Below, piece by piece: positions 18,365-26,850 of a DNA stretch of 64,000 nucleotides; within the stretch, counting starts at the first letter, position 1, and every line of letters begins with the position of its first letter. The translations under genes were made by a program, and so were the position numbers. This stretch comes from Pseudomonas lini. Its GTDB lineage: Bacteria; Pseudomonadota; Gammaproteobacteria; Pseudomonadales; Pseudomonadaceae. The stretch is taken from NCBI RefSeq assembly GCF_030812475.1, contig NZ_JAUSSR010000010.1:62001-126000 (forward strand), given 5' to 3'. Under the pieces are notes generated by a model, which saw only the letters and a program-made list of their open reading frames with translations, was not told where the DNA came from and did no database searches.

Positions 18365-20482
18365 TTAAAAGCTCATATCGACCTTGGTCCAGAGCGTTCG
18401 CCCCGGTTCTTTAATGGCTTGCGGGTCATTGGCCGGATAGCCAAAACCCGCGTTCCCGGCCAGGTTCAAATGCTCGGCGTAAGCCTTGCCGAACAGGTTG
18501 TCGACGCCGCTGCTGACCTTCCAGTGCTGGTTGATCCGATAGGCGCCGTTGAGCGAAAACACGCCGAAACCCGAGGTGCTGTCGAAGTCCTTGCCGACCA
18601 CGTTGCCTTTGTTTCGATCGATCCGGTTTTGCGCGGCGACCACTCTCCACAGTGCCCCGGCGCTCCAGTTGTCTGCGCTGTAAGTCAGGCCGAAACGTGC
18701 ATCCAGCGGTGGCATTTGCGGCAACGCAGTGCCGTCGCTACTGTTCTTGCCCCAGGCGTAGGCCAGGGTCGCATCGGCTTTCCAGTTGTCGGTCAGCATG
18801 TAGGCTGCGCCTAGTTCGCCGCCCATGATCCGTGCGTCGATGTTCTCAGCCTGCGAGGTCATGCCCATCATTGCGGGCGTGTAGTTGAACAGGATGTAAT
18901 CGCGCACCTGTCCGACGTAGCCCGAAGCCCAGGCCTCCAGGTCTTCGGTCTTGTACTGCAAGCCAAAGTCGAGCTGAGTGGTTTTTTCGGGCTTGATCGA
19001 ATCGAAGGCGTTCACCGAGCCTGTGGGACCGGAATTGGGCGAAAACAGCTCCCAGTAATCCGGGAAACGCTGGGTGTGGCCGAGGCCGGCATACAGCGTG
19101 GTCGGGCTGTCGGCCAAATCATGCTCGTAACGCACGAAGCCGCTCGGCAGGGTGTCTGCGCGGGTATCGTCCGCGGTGGGATTGGGGCGCGTCATCATCC
19201 CGGAACCGATGGTCTGTCGATAATCCCTTGCGGAAGCCCGGTCCAGGCGCGCACCGGTAATCAGCCGGTCACGGTCGGCGGCGTACCAGGTCAGTTCGCT
19301 GAACGCGCCGTAGTTGTGGAAGTCGGCGTCCTTGTTGCGGGGCAGGTCCTTGTAGACGTCGATCCCCATGGCGCTGCGCTGGCGATGCTCGTTGGTTTGC
19401 GCATCGATGCCGCTGATCAACTGCACATCGGCCCAGCGCCAGGTGGCTTTGATCCGTGCGCCGAGGGTCCGGCGGTCGACATTGGACGCCATGGGGCCGG
19501 CCATCATCCCGGTGCCGGACGGCGTGCGCAGCGTGTAGTTGTCCATCACATGGTCGGCATAGTTGTAGTAGATCTGCGCTTCGACCTTATCCAGCACGTC
19601 GCCGATACTGGACCGCTCGAAGCGCAGGCCGAGGCTCTCGCGCTTGAACTGTGAGCCGTCCATGCCACGCCCGGCGTAACGCGCTTCGCCGTCGCCCTTG
19701 CCGGCGGTCAGCTCCAGCAAGGTATCGGCGTCCGGCGTCCAGCCAAGTGCCACGTCGCCATTCCATTTGTCATAGCGCGACGGCACGGTGTCGTTGTTGC
19801 CATCCTGATAGTCGTCGGAATGTGCGGTGTTGCCGATCACCCGCGCGTAACCCAGAGGCCCGCCAGCTGCGGCGTCCAGCACTTTGTCGAAACGCCCGTT
19901 GGAGCCGGCCAGTACGCTGGCATTCACTCGCGTTCCGAGCTCGCCGAAGCTTTCGGGCTCGCGGTCGAACAGGATGGTCCCGGCCGAAGCCCCCGGTCCC
20001 CAGAGCACCGTCTGCGGCCCTTTTATGACGGTGAGTTTGTCGTAGGTTTCCGGCGAGATGTACGAGGTCGGCGCATCCATCCGGCCGGGGCAGGCGCCGA
20101 GCATCATGCCGCCGTCGGTGAGGATGTTCAGTCGCGAACCGAACATGCCGCGCAGCACCGGATCACCGTTGGTGCCACCATTGCGCACCAGGGCAAAGCC
20201 GGGAATGGTCTTCAGGTAATCGCCACCGTCGCTGGCCGGCACCGGTTGGCGCGGGTCCTTGGGGTTGGTGACGATGGTCAGGGGCGAGCTGGGGGCGATG
20301 GCGGTGATGACCGTCGGGCTCAGTTCTTCGCTGTGACCGGCGTGTTCATCGGCCAGCGCCATGGGGGTAAACAGTGCTCCGCAGAGGAATGCGGTGGCGT
20401 GCCTGAAACGAATGCTGGATTCGTTCAGGACAAAAGTGGCTTGGGCAGCGCTCAAGCATGTGTCAGCAGAAAACCTGGACAT
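18365..20482 (-). CDS. oprC: TonB-dependent copper receptor (OprC/NosA family)
   Basis: A 705-aa outer-membrane receptor. The plug domain begins after a leader ending near ALADEHAGH and contains RGMFGSRLNILTDGG, and a GACPGRMDAPTSYI loop whose Cys-x3-Met pair matches the copper-binding residues described for P. aeruginosa OprC. The rest is a long beta-barrel ending in aromatic KVDMSF. I chose MSRFSADT because GGAA lies seven bases upstream. Neighbours (PCu(A)C chaperone, two DUF2946 proteins, PepSY protein) agree with copper import. Confidence 0.92.
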   Translation of the reverse strand: MSRFSADTCLSAAQATFVLNESSIRFRHATAFLCGALFTPMALADEHAGHSEELSPTVITAIAPSSPLTIVTNPKDPRQPVPASDGGDYLKTIPGFALVRNGGTNGDPVLRGMFGSRLNILTDGGMMLGACPGRMDAPTSYISPETYDKLTVIKGPQTVLWGPGASAGTILFDREPESFGELGTRVNASVLAGSNGRFDKVLDAAAGGPLGYARVIGNTAHSDDYQDGNNDTVPSRYDKWNGDVALGWTPDADTLLELTAGKGDGEARYAGRGMDGSQFKRESLGLRFERSSIGDVLDKVEAQIYYNYADHVMDNYTLRTPSGTGMMAGPMASNVDRRTLGARIKATWRWADVQLISGIDAQTNEHRQRSAMGIDVYKDLPRNKDADFHNYGAFSELTWYAADRDRLITGARLDRASARDYRQTIGSGMMTRPNPTADDTRADTLPSGFVRYEHDLADSPTTLYAGLGHTQRFPDYWELFSPNSGPTGSVNAFDSIKPEKTTQLDFGLQYKTEDLEAWASGYVGQVRDYILFNYTPAMMGMTSQAENIDARIMGGELGAAYMLTDNWKADATLAYAWGKNSSDGTALPQMPPLDARFGLTYSADNWSAGALWRVVAAQNRIDRNKGNVVGKDFDSTSGFGVFSLNGAYRINQHWKVSSGVDNLFGKAYAEHLNLAGNAGFGYPANDPQAIKEPGRTLWTKVDMSF

Positions 20483-20566
20483 GACAATTTCCATCGAACA
20501 GTCGTAAACGACACGGCCGGCAGCCTGGGGCTGTCTTCTGAACCGTGTGAGATCGGGGGCGGGTGT

Positions 20567-21013
20567 TTACGCGGCGATGGGCGGGGCGCGGGTGCGGGCA
20601 CCGGGGAAAACGGTTGCCCGGGCGTGACCCAGGCGGGGGGAGGGGGTGGTGTAGGTTGTGGCTTTGAGCGTGTCGAATGCGACGCAGGACTGGCCGCCGG
20701 TGAGTGCCGGGCAGTTGAACAGCAGGCTGCAATAGCCGCACTTTTCCCACAGTGCGTGATGGTCTGCCTGGGGTGGGCAGTGCTCGGCATCGGGTTGCTC
20801 GCCGTGGTCGGCGTGCGCCATGGCCGGGCTGTCCAGGCCCATGTCCATCGACATGCTCATCAGTGCGGACGCGCGTTGATCCATCGGCATCGACTGAGAA
20901 ATCAGCGGGCCGATAAAGATCATCAACATGGCAAACAAGCCGATCCAGCGGCCGCGGGTCAGGCTCAATGGCTGACGACGGCTTGCGGATGACCTGGCGC
21001 TAAGCGGGCGCAT
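20567..21013 (-). CDS. DUF2946 family protein (copper-associated)
   Basis: A 148-aa protein with an N-terminal hydrophobic helix (WIGLFAMLMIFIGPLI), a Met/Asp/His-rich stretch (SMSMDMGLDSPAMAHADHG) and a Cys-containing EKCGYCSLLFNCPAL motif, the pattern of DUF2946. Such proteins are regularly found beside OprC-like receptors and PCu(A)C chaperones, and the Met/His/Cys content fits copper binding. The biochemical role is not known. It lies 84 bases upstream of the receptor gene and 21 bases downstream of the chaperone gene. Confidence 0.8.
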   Translation of the reverse strand: MRPLSARSSASRRQPLSLTRGRWIGLFAMLMIFIGPLISQSMPMDQRASALMSMSMDMGLDSPAMAHADHGEQPDAEHCPPQADHHALWEKCGYCSLLFNCPALTGGQSCVAFDTLKATTYTTPSPRLGHARATVFPGARTRAPPIAA

Positions 21014-21034
21014 GGACCTGTTCAGCTCTGCTGC

Positions 21035-21514
21035 TTACTGGACGTGCGCGTGTGTTTGCATGCCATCCGGGGCCTTCTTCTGTACCGTGACTTCGACGGT
21101 CACATCTGCGGACTTCTCGAAATGCATGGTCATCGGGAATCGTTTGCCATCGCTCAGCAGGCTGCGGTCTTTGAGCTCCAGCAGCATCACGTGATAGGCC
21201 ATGGGGGCGAAAGTGACTTCGCCACCCGCGGGGATTTCCACGCTCGGCACCTGCTGCATTTTCATCAGGTCGTTCTGCTTCACGTGTTCGTGCAACTGGG
21301 CGATACCCGCAATGGGCGAGTCGACGCTGAGCAATCGGTCAGCGGTTTTACCTCTGTTATGGATCACGAAGTAAGCCGCGACGGTCGGCGCATTGGGCGG
21401 CAATTCCTGCGACCAGGGATGAGCGATTTCCAGCTCTGCGGCCTTGTATTCGTGGGCATTGGCAAAGCAGGCAGGCAGCAGCAACGCAGCCAGAACGATG
21501 AGTTTGTTCAACAT
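21035..21514 (-). CDS. Periplasmic copper chaperone PCu(A)C
   Basis: A 159-aa protein with a signal peptide (MLNKLIVLAALLLPACFANA) and the DUF461/PCu(A)C fold. The Cu(I) motif H-Mx10-M-x21-H-x-M is represented by LHEH, the following MKMQQ, and YHVML. A C-terminal His/Met tail (DGMQTHAHVQ) adds possible Cu(II) ligands. In other bacteria it supplies copper to cytochrome oxidase. Here it lies between two DUF2946 genes upstream of the copper receptor, suggesting a periplasmic copper relay. Confidence 0.93.
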   Translation of the reverse strand: MLNKLIVLAALLLPACFANAHEYKAAELEIAHPWSQELPPNAPTVAAYFVIHNRGKTADRLLSVDSPIAGIAQLHEHVKQNDLMKMQQVPSVEIPAGGEVTFAPMAYHVMLLELKDRSLLSDGKRFPMTMHFEKSADVTVEVTVQKKAPDGMQTHAHVQ

Positions 21515-21561
21515 GGCAGTTCTCCGGAACGATTCAAGACGCAGTCAATTGCGAGAAAGAA

Positions 21562-21960
21562 TCACACCGGGGGAGAAGCGCGGGGGTTGAGACTCGGCCA
21601 TTGCTGGCGGGGAGTGGGGGCTTCAAGCGTGGCCGCGGGACGGCTTCGATTGGCCTCGAAACGCGTGTAATACAGCTGCGGCATATGCCCGGGCAAGGCC
21701 ACCAATGGTGCCGAACCGGAGCAGCACCAGCAATGCTGCATGTTGGAATGATCGTCGCCCTGCGGGGCTTTCTGCTGGATATCGCCCAGGGAAATCGCCA
21801 CCATCTTCGTGCCGCTGGACGAGCAGAAACTGCCCCACAGCATCTGTTCGGCAGGCGATTTCGCCGTCTGCGCCATCGCTCCGGTCATCGGCATGGCGAG
21901 CATGTTGAACAGCACTGCGAAGCAGGCGATCCAGGCAATTGCGAGCCGTTGTCGGGACAT
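21562..21960 (-). CDS. DUF2946 family protein, first gene of copper cluster
   Basis: A 132-aa protein: N-terminal hydrophobic helix (LAIAWIACFAVLFNMLAMPM), then Ser/Cys/Met residues, and a CWCCSGSAPLVALPGH motif near residue 79, matching DUF2946. It is paralogous to the 148-aa protein two genes on. As the promoter-proximal gene it probably sets expression of the whole cluster. Function unknown; copper involvement is inferred from context and Cys/Met/His content. Confidence 0.78.
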   Translation of the reverse strand: MSRQRLAIAWIACFAVLFNMLAMPMTGAMAQTAKSPAEQMLWGSFCSSSGTKMVAISLGDIQQKAPQGDDHSNMQHCWCCSGSAPLVALPGHMPQLYYTRFEANRSRPAATLEAPTPRQQWPSLNPRASPPV

Positions 21961-21982
21961 GGGACGAATCCGGTGGGTGGGC

Positions 21983-22009
21983 GATCAGGCGCGGCTATTT
22001 AGCCTGATC
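21983..22009. other. Inverted repeat GATCAGGC/GCCTGATC
   Basis: Perfect 8-base arms separated by 11 bases, placed 23 bases before the first DUF2946 gene and downstream of the antitoxin gene. It could be the end of the toxin-antitoxin transcript or an operator for the copper cluster. No T-run is present, so I leave the role open. Confidence 0.45.
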
Positions 22010-22077
22010 AGGGCCGATAAGTAAAAAAGCGGCGTGCGGTGTGGTGTCGCAGTAAAAGCTGCTGACTTTTCACGCCT

Positions 22078-22401
22078 TCAATGGGCACGCACCGCATGCA
22101 CTTGTATATCCACTCCCAGCGTAGCGCGAACCACCGCGAATATTGCAGCCAGATTGTCCATGCTTGGGTTGCCTTTGGCAGACAACATTCGATGAAGGCT
22201 CTTGCTGGGTTTTGCAGTCTCCTTGGCCAATTCTTCGAAACCAACGGTGGCATTAACGAGATCGCGCAAAATGATTCGGGCCATTTCAGGTTCACCATTA
22301 AGAAACAGAGTAGCAGCCTCATCCAGCAATGCCTGGGCGAACTCCGGGTCGCGTTGGGCACGCTCGGCAATGGTGTGTTTATAGCTTCGGGTGAGCGCCA
22401 T
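22078..22401 (-). CDS. Antitoxin of type II toxin-antitoxin system (HTH family)
   Basis: A 107-aa protein. The C-terminal half contains a helix-turn-helix-like segment, FEELAKETAKPSKSLHRMLS followed by AKGNPSMDNLAAIFAV, characteristic of the addiction-module antidote family paired with RelE/HigB-like killers. It begins three bases after the toxin stop codon. The order is toxin first, as in higBA. It would neutralise the toxin and repress the shared promoter. Confidence 0.85.
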   Translation of the reverse strand: MALTRSYKHTIAERAQRDPEFAQALLDEAATLFLNGEPEMARIILRDLVNATVGFEELAKETAKPSKSLHRMLSAKGNPSMDNLAAIFAVVRATLGVDIQVHAVRAH

Positions 22402-22404
22402 GAC

Positions 22405-22740
22405 TTATCTCCGGTTTCGTTCGGCTTTTTTTCGGGTTCGAAATTCGGCTATGAGTGTTTTTGCCCGCTTGATATCGGATTTTTGAGTGGACTTATCGCC
22501 TCCACCAAAAAGAATGATCAGGCGTTTCCCCTCTTGCACCAGGTAGATTCTGTAACCTGGCCCCCAATTTATTCGATATTCGCCAAGGCCATCGAACCAC
22601 TTGATATTTGATGTGTTCCCTAGCTCCAATCGGACCAGCGCGCTGGATACCTTGAGCGCTGCCTGCACATCCAGGGTGGAAAGCCAGCGTTTGAAGGGGC
22701 TTGTTTCGTTTTCCAGCAAATATTCTTCAAGTATGATCAC
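22405..22740 (-). CDS. RelE/ParE-superfamily toxin (HigB-like addiction module killer)
   Basis: A 111-aa protein with the killer-family layout: FKRWLSTLDVQAALKVSSAL, RLELGNTSNIKWFDGLGEYR, INWGPGYRIYL and LFGGGDKSTQKSDIKRAKTL. The GPGYR and GGDKSTQ motifs are diagnostic in my recollection. The start is uncertain: a GTG at 22740 has AGGG six bases before it and is preferred over a TTG at 22761. The predicted activity is ribosome-dependent mRNA cleavage or a related translation block. Confidence 0.86.
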   Translation of the reverse strand: MIILEEYLLENETSPFKRWLSTLDVQAALKVSSALVRLELGNTSNIKWFDGLGEYRINWGPGYRIYLVQEGKRLIILFGGGDKSTQKSDIKRAKTLIAEFRTRKKAERNRR

Positions 22741-22795
22741 AGGCGGCCCTGAAGGTAACAAATAGGTTACTGTTCATGCAAGCCGTTAATTTGCC

Positions 22796-23521
22796 TCACT
22801 GGGTGCGAGTCGCCAACGCGTTAAGTGTTTCTTCAAGCGTCAATAGCTCCCGATCAACCCCCGGCAACACCGGCCGCTTCAGAACCATCACCGGCACCCC
22901 GCGCTCCCGCGCCACTTCCAGCTTCGGCTCGGTGGCCGTGCTGCCGCTGTTCTTGCTGATCAGCACATCAATCTGCCGGCGTTCAAACAGCTCGCGTTCA
23001 TCTTCGATCAGGAACGGCCCACGCGCGCCGATCACTTCGCAGCGCTCGTTGCCCGGATAAACCTCCAGCGCGCGCAAGGTCCAGAATTGCTCCGGCGGGA
23101 TTTCATCCAGGTGTTGCAAGGGTTCGCGACCGAGGGTGAATAGCGGTCGCTGGAAAGGTTTGAGTGCCTGGATGAGCTCGGCCCAGTCGCCGACTTCGCG
23201 CCAGTCATCCCCGGCTTGTGGTTTCCAGGCCGGACGCCTCAGCGCCCAGCAGGGAATACCGCTTGAACAAGCGGCGGTCGCCGCGTTCTGACTTATTTGT
23301 GCGGCGTAGGGGTGAGTGGCATCCAGCAACAGATCGATCCCTTCATCGCGGATGAACTGCGCCAGCCCCTCTGGACCACCATAGCCGCCGACACGAACCT
23401 GGCAGGTCAGGTCGGCCGGTACGCGACCGACCCCGGCCAGGCTGTAAATGTGTTCCGGTCCAAGGGTGCGGGCGATGGCCAGGGCCTCCGTCACACCGCC
23501 CAGCAACAAAATGCGTTTCAT
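22796..23521 (-). CDS. cobK: Precorrin-6A reductase
   Basis: A 241-aa NADPH-dependent reductase of the aerobic cobalamin pathway, reducing precorrin-6A to dihydroprecorrin-6. Motifs: [17 protein letters not shown] at the N terminus, [15 protein letters not shown] near residue 66, and [20 protein letters not shown] near residue 190. Its ATG overlaps the stop of cbiD by four bases. It is last in the leftward cobL-cbiD-cobK operon. Confidence 0.95.
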   Translation of the reverse strand: MKRILLLGGVTEALAIARTLGPEHIYSLAGVGRVPADLTCQVRVGGYGGPEGLAQFIRDEGIDLLLDATHPYAAQISQNAATAACSSGIPCWALRRPAWKPQAGDDWREVGDWAELIQALKPFQRPLFTLGREPLQHLDEIPPEQFWTLRALEVYPGNERCEVIGARGPFLIEDERELFERRQIDVLISKNSGSTATEPKLEVARERGVPVMVLKRPVLPGVDRELLTLEETLNALATRTQ

Positions 23522-24615
23522 CGAAAGGCTCCTGCGTGGCCGACAATCCCGCCCTGGCGATCGATGGCAAATACTTCGGCCTGAACCTGCGCCGGCACAA
23601 CGCTTCGGGCGAAGTCCAGGGCGTGCTGACAGACTGCGTCGCCGAGAGCGATCCCGGCGGCGCTGGCCATGGCCAGGGCTTGCTGGCTGGTGTTGGCTTC
23701 GCGGATCGCTTGTTGCAATGCCTCATCGGCGCCGATGGCAGCAGCCCATTCGGCCAGCTGTGGCAAGTCGATGCTCGAATGCCGACTGTGCAGATCCATG
23801 TGCCCGGCCGCCAGCTTGCTGATCTTGCCGAACCCGCCGCACAGGCTGAGCTTGGCCACCGGTACCTTGCGCAAGTGCTTGAGCACGGCGCCAACGAAGT
23901 CGCCCATTTCGATCAGGGCGATTTCCGGCAGGTCGTAGACCCGGCGCATGGTGTCTTCGCTGGCATTGCCGGTACACGCCGCGATGTGCAGGTAGCCGTT
24001 GGTTTTGGCCACATCGATACCCTGATGGATCGAGGCAATGTAGGCGGCGCAGGAAAATGGCCGGACGATGCCGCTGGTACCGAGAATCGATAGCCCACCC
24101 AGAATGCCCAGGCGCGGGTTCATGGTTTTCAACGCCAGCGCTTCGCCGCCCTCGACGCTCACCGTGACCTCGAAGCCGCCGCGATAATCGAGTTCCTCGG
24201 CGAGCAGGGTCAGGTGGTCGCTGATCATCTTGCGAGGCACCGGGTTGATCGCCGGCTCGCCGACGCCCAGCACCAGGCCTGGCCGGGTGACGGTACCGAC
24301 GCCACGGCCGGCATTGAAGCGAATGCCCGGCGCAGCATCGAGGCGTACCTGCGAATACAGCAGGGCGCCATGGGTGACGTCCGGATCGTCCCCGGCATCC
24401 TTGAGGGTTCCGGCTTCGGCGCCCTCATCCAGCAGCCGACAGAATTCCAGGCGCATCTGTACCTGCTTGCCTTTAGGCAAGACGATTTGCACCGCATCCG
24501 CGCTCACTCCGCAGAGCAGCAGGCGAGCCGCCGCGAGGCTGGTGGCGGTGGCGCAGCTGCCGGTGGTCAGGCCGCTGCGCAGCGGTGCGGGTTGTTCGGC
24601 GGTTTCGTCACGCAT
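23518..24615 (-). CDS. cbiD: Cobalt-precorrin-5B (C1)-methyltransferase CbiD
   Basis: A 365-aa CbiD-type C1 methyltransferase, with the opening motif [17 protein letters not shown] at about residue 13 and [18 protein letters not shown] near residue 180. CbiD belongs by origin to the anaerobic pathway, but pseudomonads use it with CobG/CobK/CobL, apparently in place of CobF. It overlaps cobL by eight bases upstream and cobK by four bases downstream. Confidence 0.94.
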   Translation of the reverse strand: MRDETAEQPAPLRSGLTTGSCATATSLAAARLLLCGVSADAVQIVLPKGKQVQMRLEFCRLLDEGAEAGTLKDAGDDPDVTHGALLYSQVRLDAAPGIRFNAGRGVGTVTRPGLVLGVGEPAINPVPRKMISDHLTLLAEELDYRGGFEVTVSVEGGEALALKTMNPRLGILGGLSILGTSGIVRPFSCAAYIASIHQGIDVAKTNGYLHIAACTGNASEDTMRRVYDLPEIALIEMGDFVGAVLKHLRKVPVAKLSLCGGFGKISKLAAGHMDLHSRHSSIDLPQLAEWAAAIGADEALQQAIREANTSQQALAMASAAGIALGDAVCQHALDFARSVVPAQVQAEVFAIDRQGGIVGHAGAFR

Positions 24616-25819
24616 CGAAAGGCTTGACCACGTCCAGCAAGGTAATCGGCAGCGCCTGGCGCCAGGTATCGAAGTCGCCCAACGGCTGCGCCTGGGCGAT
24701 ATGGATGCGCGTCAGCTCGCCGCCGTGCTGCTCGCGCCAGGCCATGAGGGTCATTTCGCTCTGCATCGTGACCGCGTTGGCGATCAGTCGTCCGCCAGGT
24801 TTCAACCGGGCCCAACAGCTGTCCAGCACGCCATCGCGGGTCACGCCTCCGCCAATGAAAATCGCATCCGGGCGTTCGAGGCCGTCCAGCGCTTGCGGCG
24901 CACTGCCGCGAATCAGTTGCAGGCCGGGCACGCCGAGGGCATCGCGATTGTGCTCGATCAATTGCTGGCGCCCCTCATCGGCTTCAATCGCCAGTGCGCG
25001 GCAACTGGGGTGGGCGCGCATCCACTCGATGCCGATCGATCCACTGCCGGCGCCGACGTCCCATAACAGTTCGCCGGGAACCGGGGCGAGACGGGCGAGG
25101 GTGATGGCGCGTACGTCGCGCTTGGTCAATTGGCCGTCGTGCCTGAAGGCCGAATCCGGCAGGCCGGCCAGTCGCGACAGGCGCGGCGTGGTCGATTCGG
25201 CGATGCAATCGATGGCGATCAGGTTCAAGTCGGCGATTTGCGGATCGGTCCAGTCGTTGGCGACTCCGTCGATGCGTCGCTCGGCTGCACCGCCCAGATG
25301 TTCCAGCACGCTCAGGCGACTGGGCCCGAACCCGCGCTCGCGCAACAGCGCAGCGATTGCGGCAGGGCTTCGGCCGTCGTTACTCAATACCAGCAGGCGA
25401 GCGCCGCTGAATAATTGTGCGTTGAGCGCGGCGACAGGACGGGCGACCACCGACAGCGTCACCACATCTTGCAATGGCCAGCCCAATCGCGCCGCGGCCA
25501 GAGAGCAGGAAGAGGACGCCGGCAAGATCAACATTTCATCGCTCGGCAATTGCCGGGCGAGGCTGGCGCCGACGCCGAAGAACATCGGATCGCCACTGGC
25601 CAGCACGCAAACCGGCTCGCCTCGCATGGCCAGCAACGCATCGAGGGAGAACGGACTGGGCCAGGTGTGGCGCTCCCCGCGGATGCAGGGTGGCAACAGG
25701 TCCAACTGTCGTTGGCTGCCGAAGATCTTCGACGCGGCCAGCAACGCATGCCGGGCAGACTTGCCCAAACCGGTGAAGCCGTCCTCACCAATACCTGTCA
25801 CGGTCAGCCAGGGTGCCAT
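24608..25819 (-). CDS. cobL: Precorrin-6Y C5,15-methyltransferase (decarboxylating)
   Basis: A 403-aa bifunctional enzyme. The N-terminal tetrapyrrole methylase (CbiE-like, with [18 protein letters not shown]) methylates C5. The C-terminal CbiT-like Rossmann methyltransferase ([17 protein letters not shown] near residue 238, [13 protein letters not shown]) methylates C15 and removes the C12 acetate carboxyl. It is first in the leftward operon and divergent from the unknown gene at 25986. Confidence 0.95.
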   Translation of the reverse strand: MAPWLTVTGIGEDGFTGLGKSARHALLAASKIFGSQRQLDLLPPCIRGERHTWPSPFSLDALLAMRGEPVCVLASGDPMFFGVGASLARQLPSDEMLILPASSSCSLAAARLGWPLQDVVTLSVVARPVAALNAQLFSGARLLVLSNDGRSPAAIAALLRERGFGPSRLSVLEHLGGAAERRIDGVANDWTDPQIADLNLIAIDCIAESTTPRLSRLAGLPDSAFRHDGQLTKRDVRAITLARLAPVPGELLWDVGAGSGSIGIEWMRAHPSCRALAIEADEGRQQLIEHNRDALGVPGLQLIRGSAPQALDGLERPDAIFIGGGVTRDGVLDSCWARLKPGGRLIANAVTMQSEMTLMAWREQHGGELTRIHIAQAQPLGDFDTWRQALPITLLDVVKPFDA

Positions 25820-25985
25820 AGGTGTTCTCTATTCATCTGCATAAAGCGGCACATGATAACGCGGCGGCAGTGAATTCGAGTAATGGAATGTATGAAGTTA
25901 ACTGCGCTGGTCAGTGGCTGGTGGATCTGAAGTTGTATAGCCTGATTCTTACGAAAGGATTTATTAATAGTCAAATGGATGAACT

Positions 25986-26738
25986 ATGGATCTCAAGAAA
26001 ATAGCAGGCCTGGACTTGACGGCTTATTCTGAAGCGTTTGAACGTGATTTTGCACCCGGAAATATAAAGGCCGTTCAAAGTCGTGCCTTGCTGGATCAAC
26101 GAGCGGCTGCCGGATCGCTGTTGGGCGGTAATCTGATCAGTACGGCAAGGGGCATGACACGACAGGACAAGCGAGACGTCAACTCAAGCGTGCGGTACGC
26201 CCAGTGGTATGCAAGTCAGGAACGCAATCGTGATACAGACGCTCAGGGCTGGTTTTCCTTGTTTGCCGTCGTGCTAGGAGACATGGGTTGGGAGGTCGAC
26301 GAAAAAAGGGTCGTCGAGCAAAGTTACGATAACTTTTCAGGCAGGGTAAGTCAGACTTACTTACACCGGATTGCAGCGATTAACAGCCAGATGGCGAAAG
26401 TTGCCCAAGAGATGTTTGAAGCGCTATTGGTTAATACTTCGGTGCTGGGGGCATTGTCCACGGAAAGTCGGCGTGGCAGGGAGTTTGCGATCGCCCCCGC
26501 TGAATATGATAACCAGGGGCGGTTGTCACTGGATTTGAGTGATTTCTCCTTGAGGGCGCGATCCCGGCGCGAGAATTTTCTGTTTTGGGACTGGAACGAG
26601 GGCCATGTGACGCTCATGCATCGAGCGGCACCTTTCACCCTGAACAGAGTGAGATTTGAACAAGTCCGATCGCCGTTGAGTGACCGGCTCGATCGGATCG
26701 CAGACACCTTGTTCGAGTTCTATCAGGAGCGTCTGTGA
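25986..26738 (+). CDS. Hypothetical protein, paralogue A of a pair flanking cobGHIJ
   Basis: A 250-aa protein with no recognised family, signal peptide or clear membrane span. The N-terminal half is predicted helical and contains GGNLISTARGMTRQDKR, a YAQWYAS stretch, and GWFSLFAVVLGDMGWE. The C-terminal half is probably beta-rich (NFLFWDWNEGHVTLMHR). These blocks align in order with the protein at 31459-32250 (GG..GMTR..KR, YA, F...MGW, then an LFxxW strand). It lies in the divergent gap between cobL and cobG, where a corrin gene promoter would be expected. Upstream sequence is AT-rich and codon use is less biased than in the cob genes, suggesting acquisition. The ATG at 25986 has GGATG just upstream; an AAGGA site further up (25955) serves no long frame. 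Confidence 0.8.
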   Translation: MDLKKIAGLDLTAYSEAFERDFAPGNIKAVQSRALLDQRAAAGSLLGGNLISTARGMTRQDKRDVNSSVRYAQWYASQERNRDTDAQGWFSLFAVVLGDMGWEVDEKRVVEQSYDNFSGRVSQTYLHRIAAINSQMAKVAQEMFEALLVNTSVLGALSTESRRGREFAIAPAEYDNQGRLSLDLSDFSLRARSRRENFLFWDWNEGHVTLMHRAAPFTLNRVRFEQVRSPLSDRLDRIADTLFEFYQERL

Positions 26739-26805
26739 GGGAGGCCGGAGCATTTGCGACACGCGGACTTATGATGCCGCGCGGTAAAGCAGGCATAATA
26801 CGGCT

Positions 26806-26823
26806 CGCCTCCGTCAGGAGGTG
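26806..26823 (+). promoter_or_regulatory. Hairpin masking a perfect Shine-Dalgarno upstream of cobG
   Basis: CGCCTCC-GTCA-GGAGGTG forms a seven-pair stem (one G-U pair) with a four-base loop. The right arm contains AGGAGG, the only strong ribosome site before cobG. This could regulate cobG translation or only be a coincidence of SD complementarity. No cobalamin riboswitch core was found nearby. Confidence 0.4.
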
Positions 26824-26850
26824 CGTCCACTTCTGATCCGGTCATCCCCT

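Noticed and set aside
25820-26820. A cobalamin riboswitch in front of the cob operons.
   Set aside because: No GCCACTG-type core or long structured leader was found in either direction; only a short hairpin before cobG.
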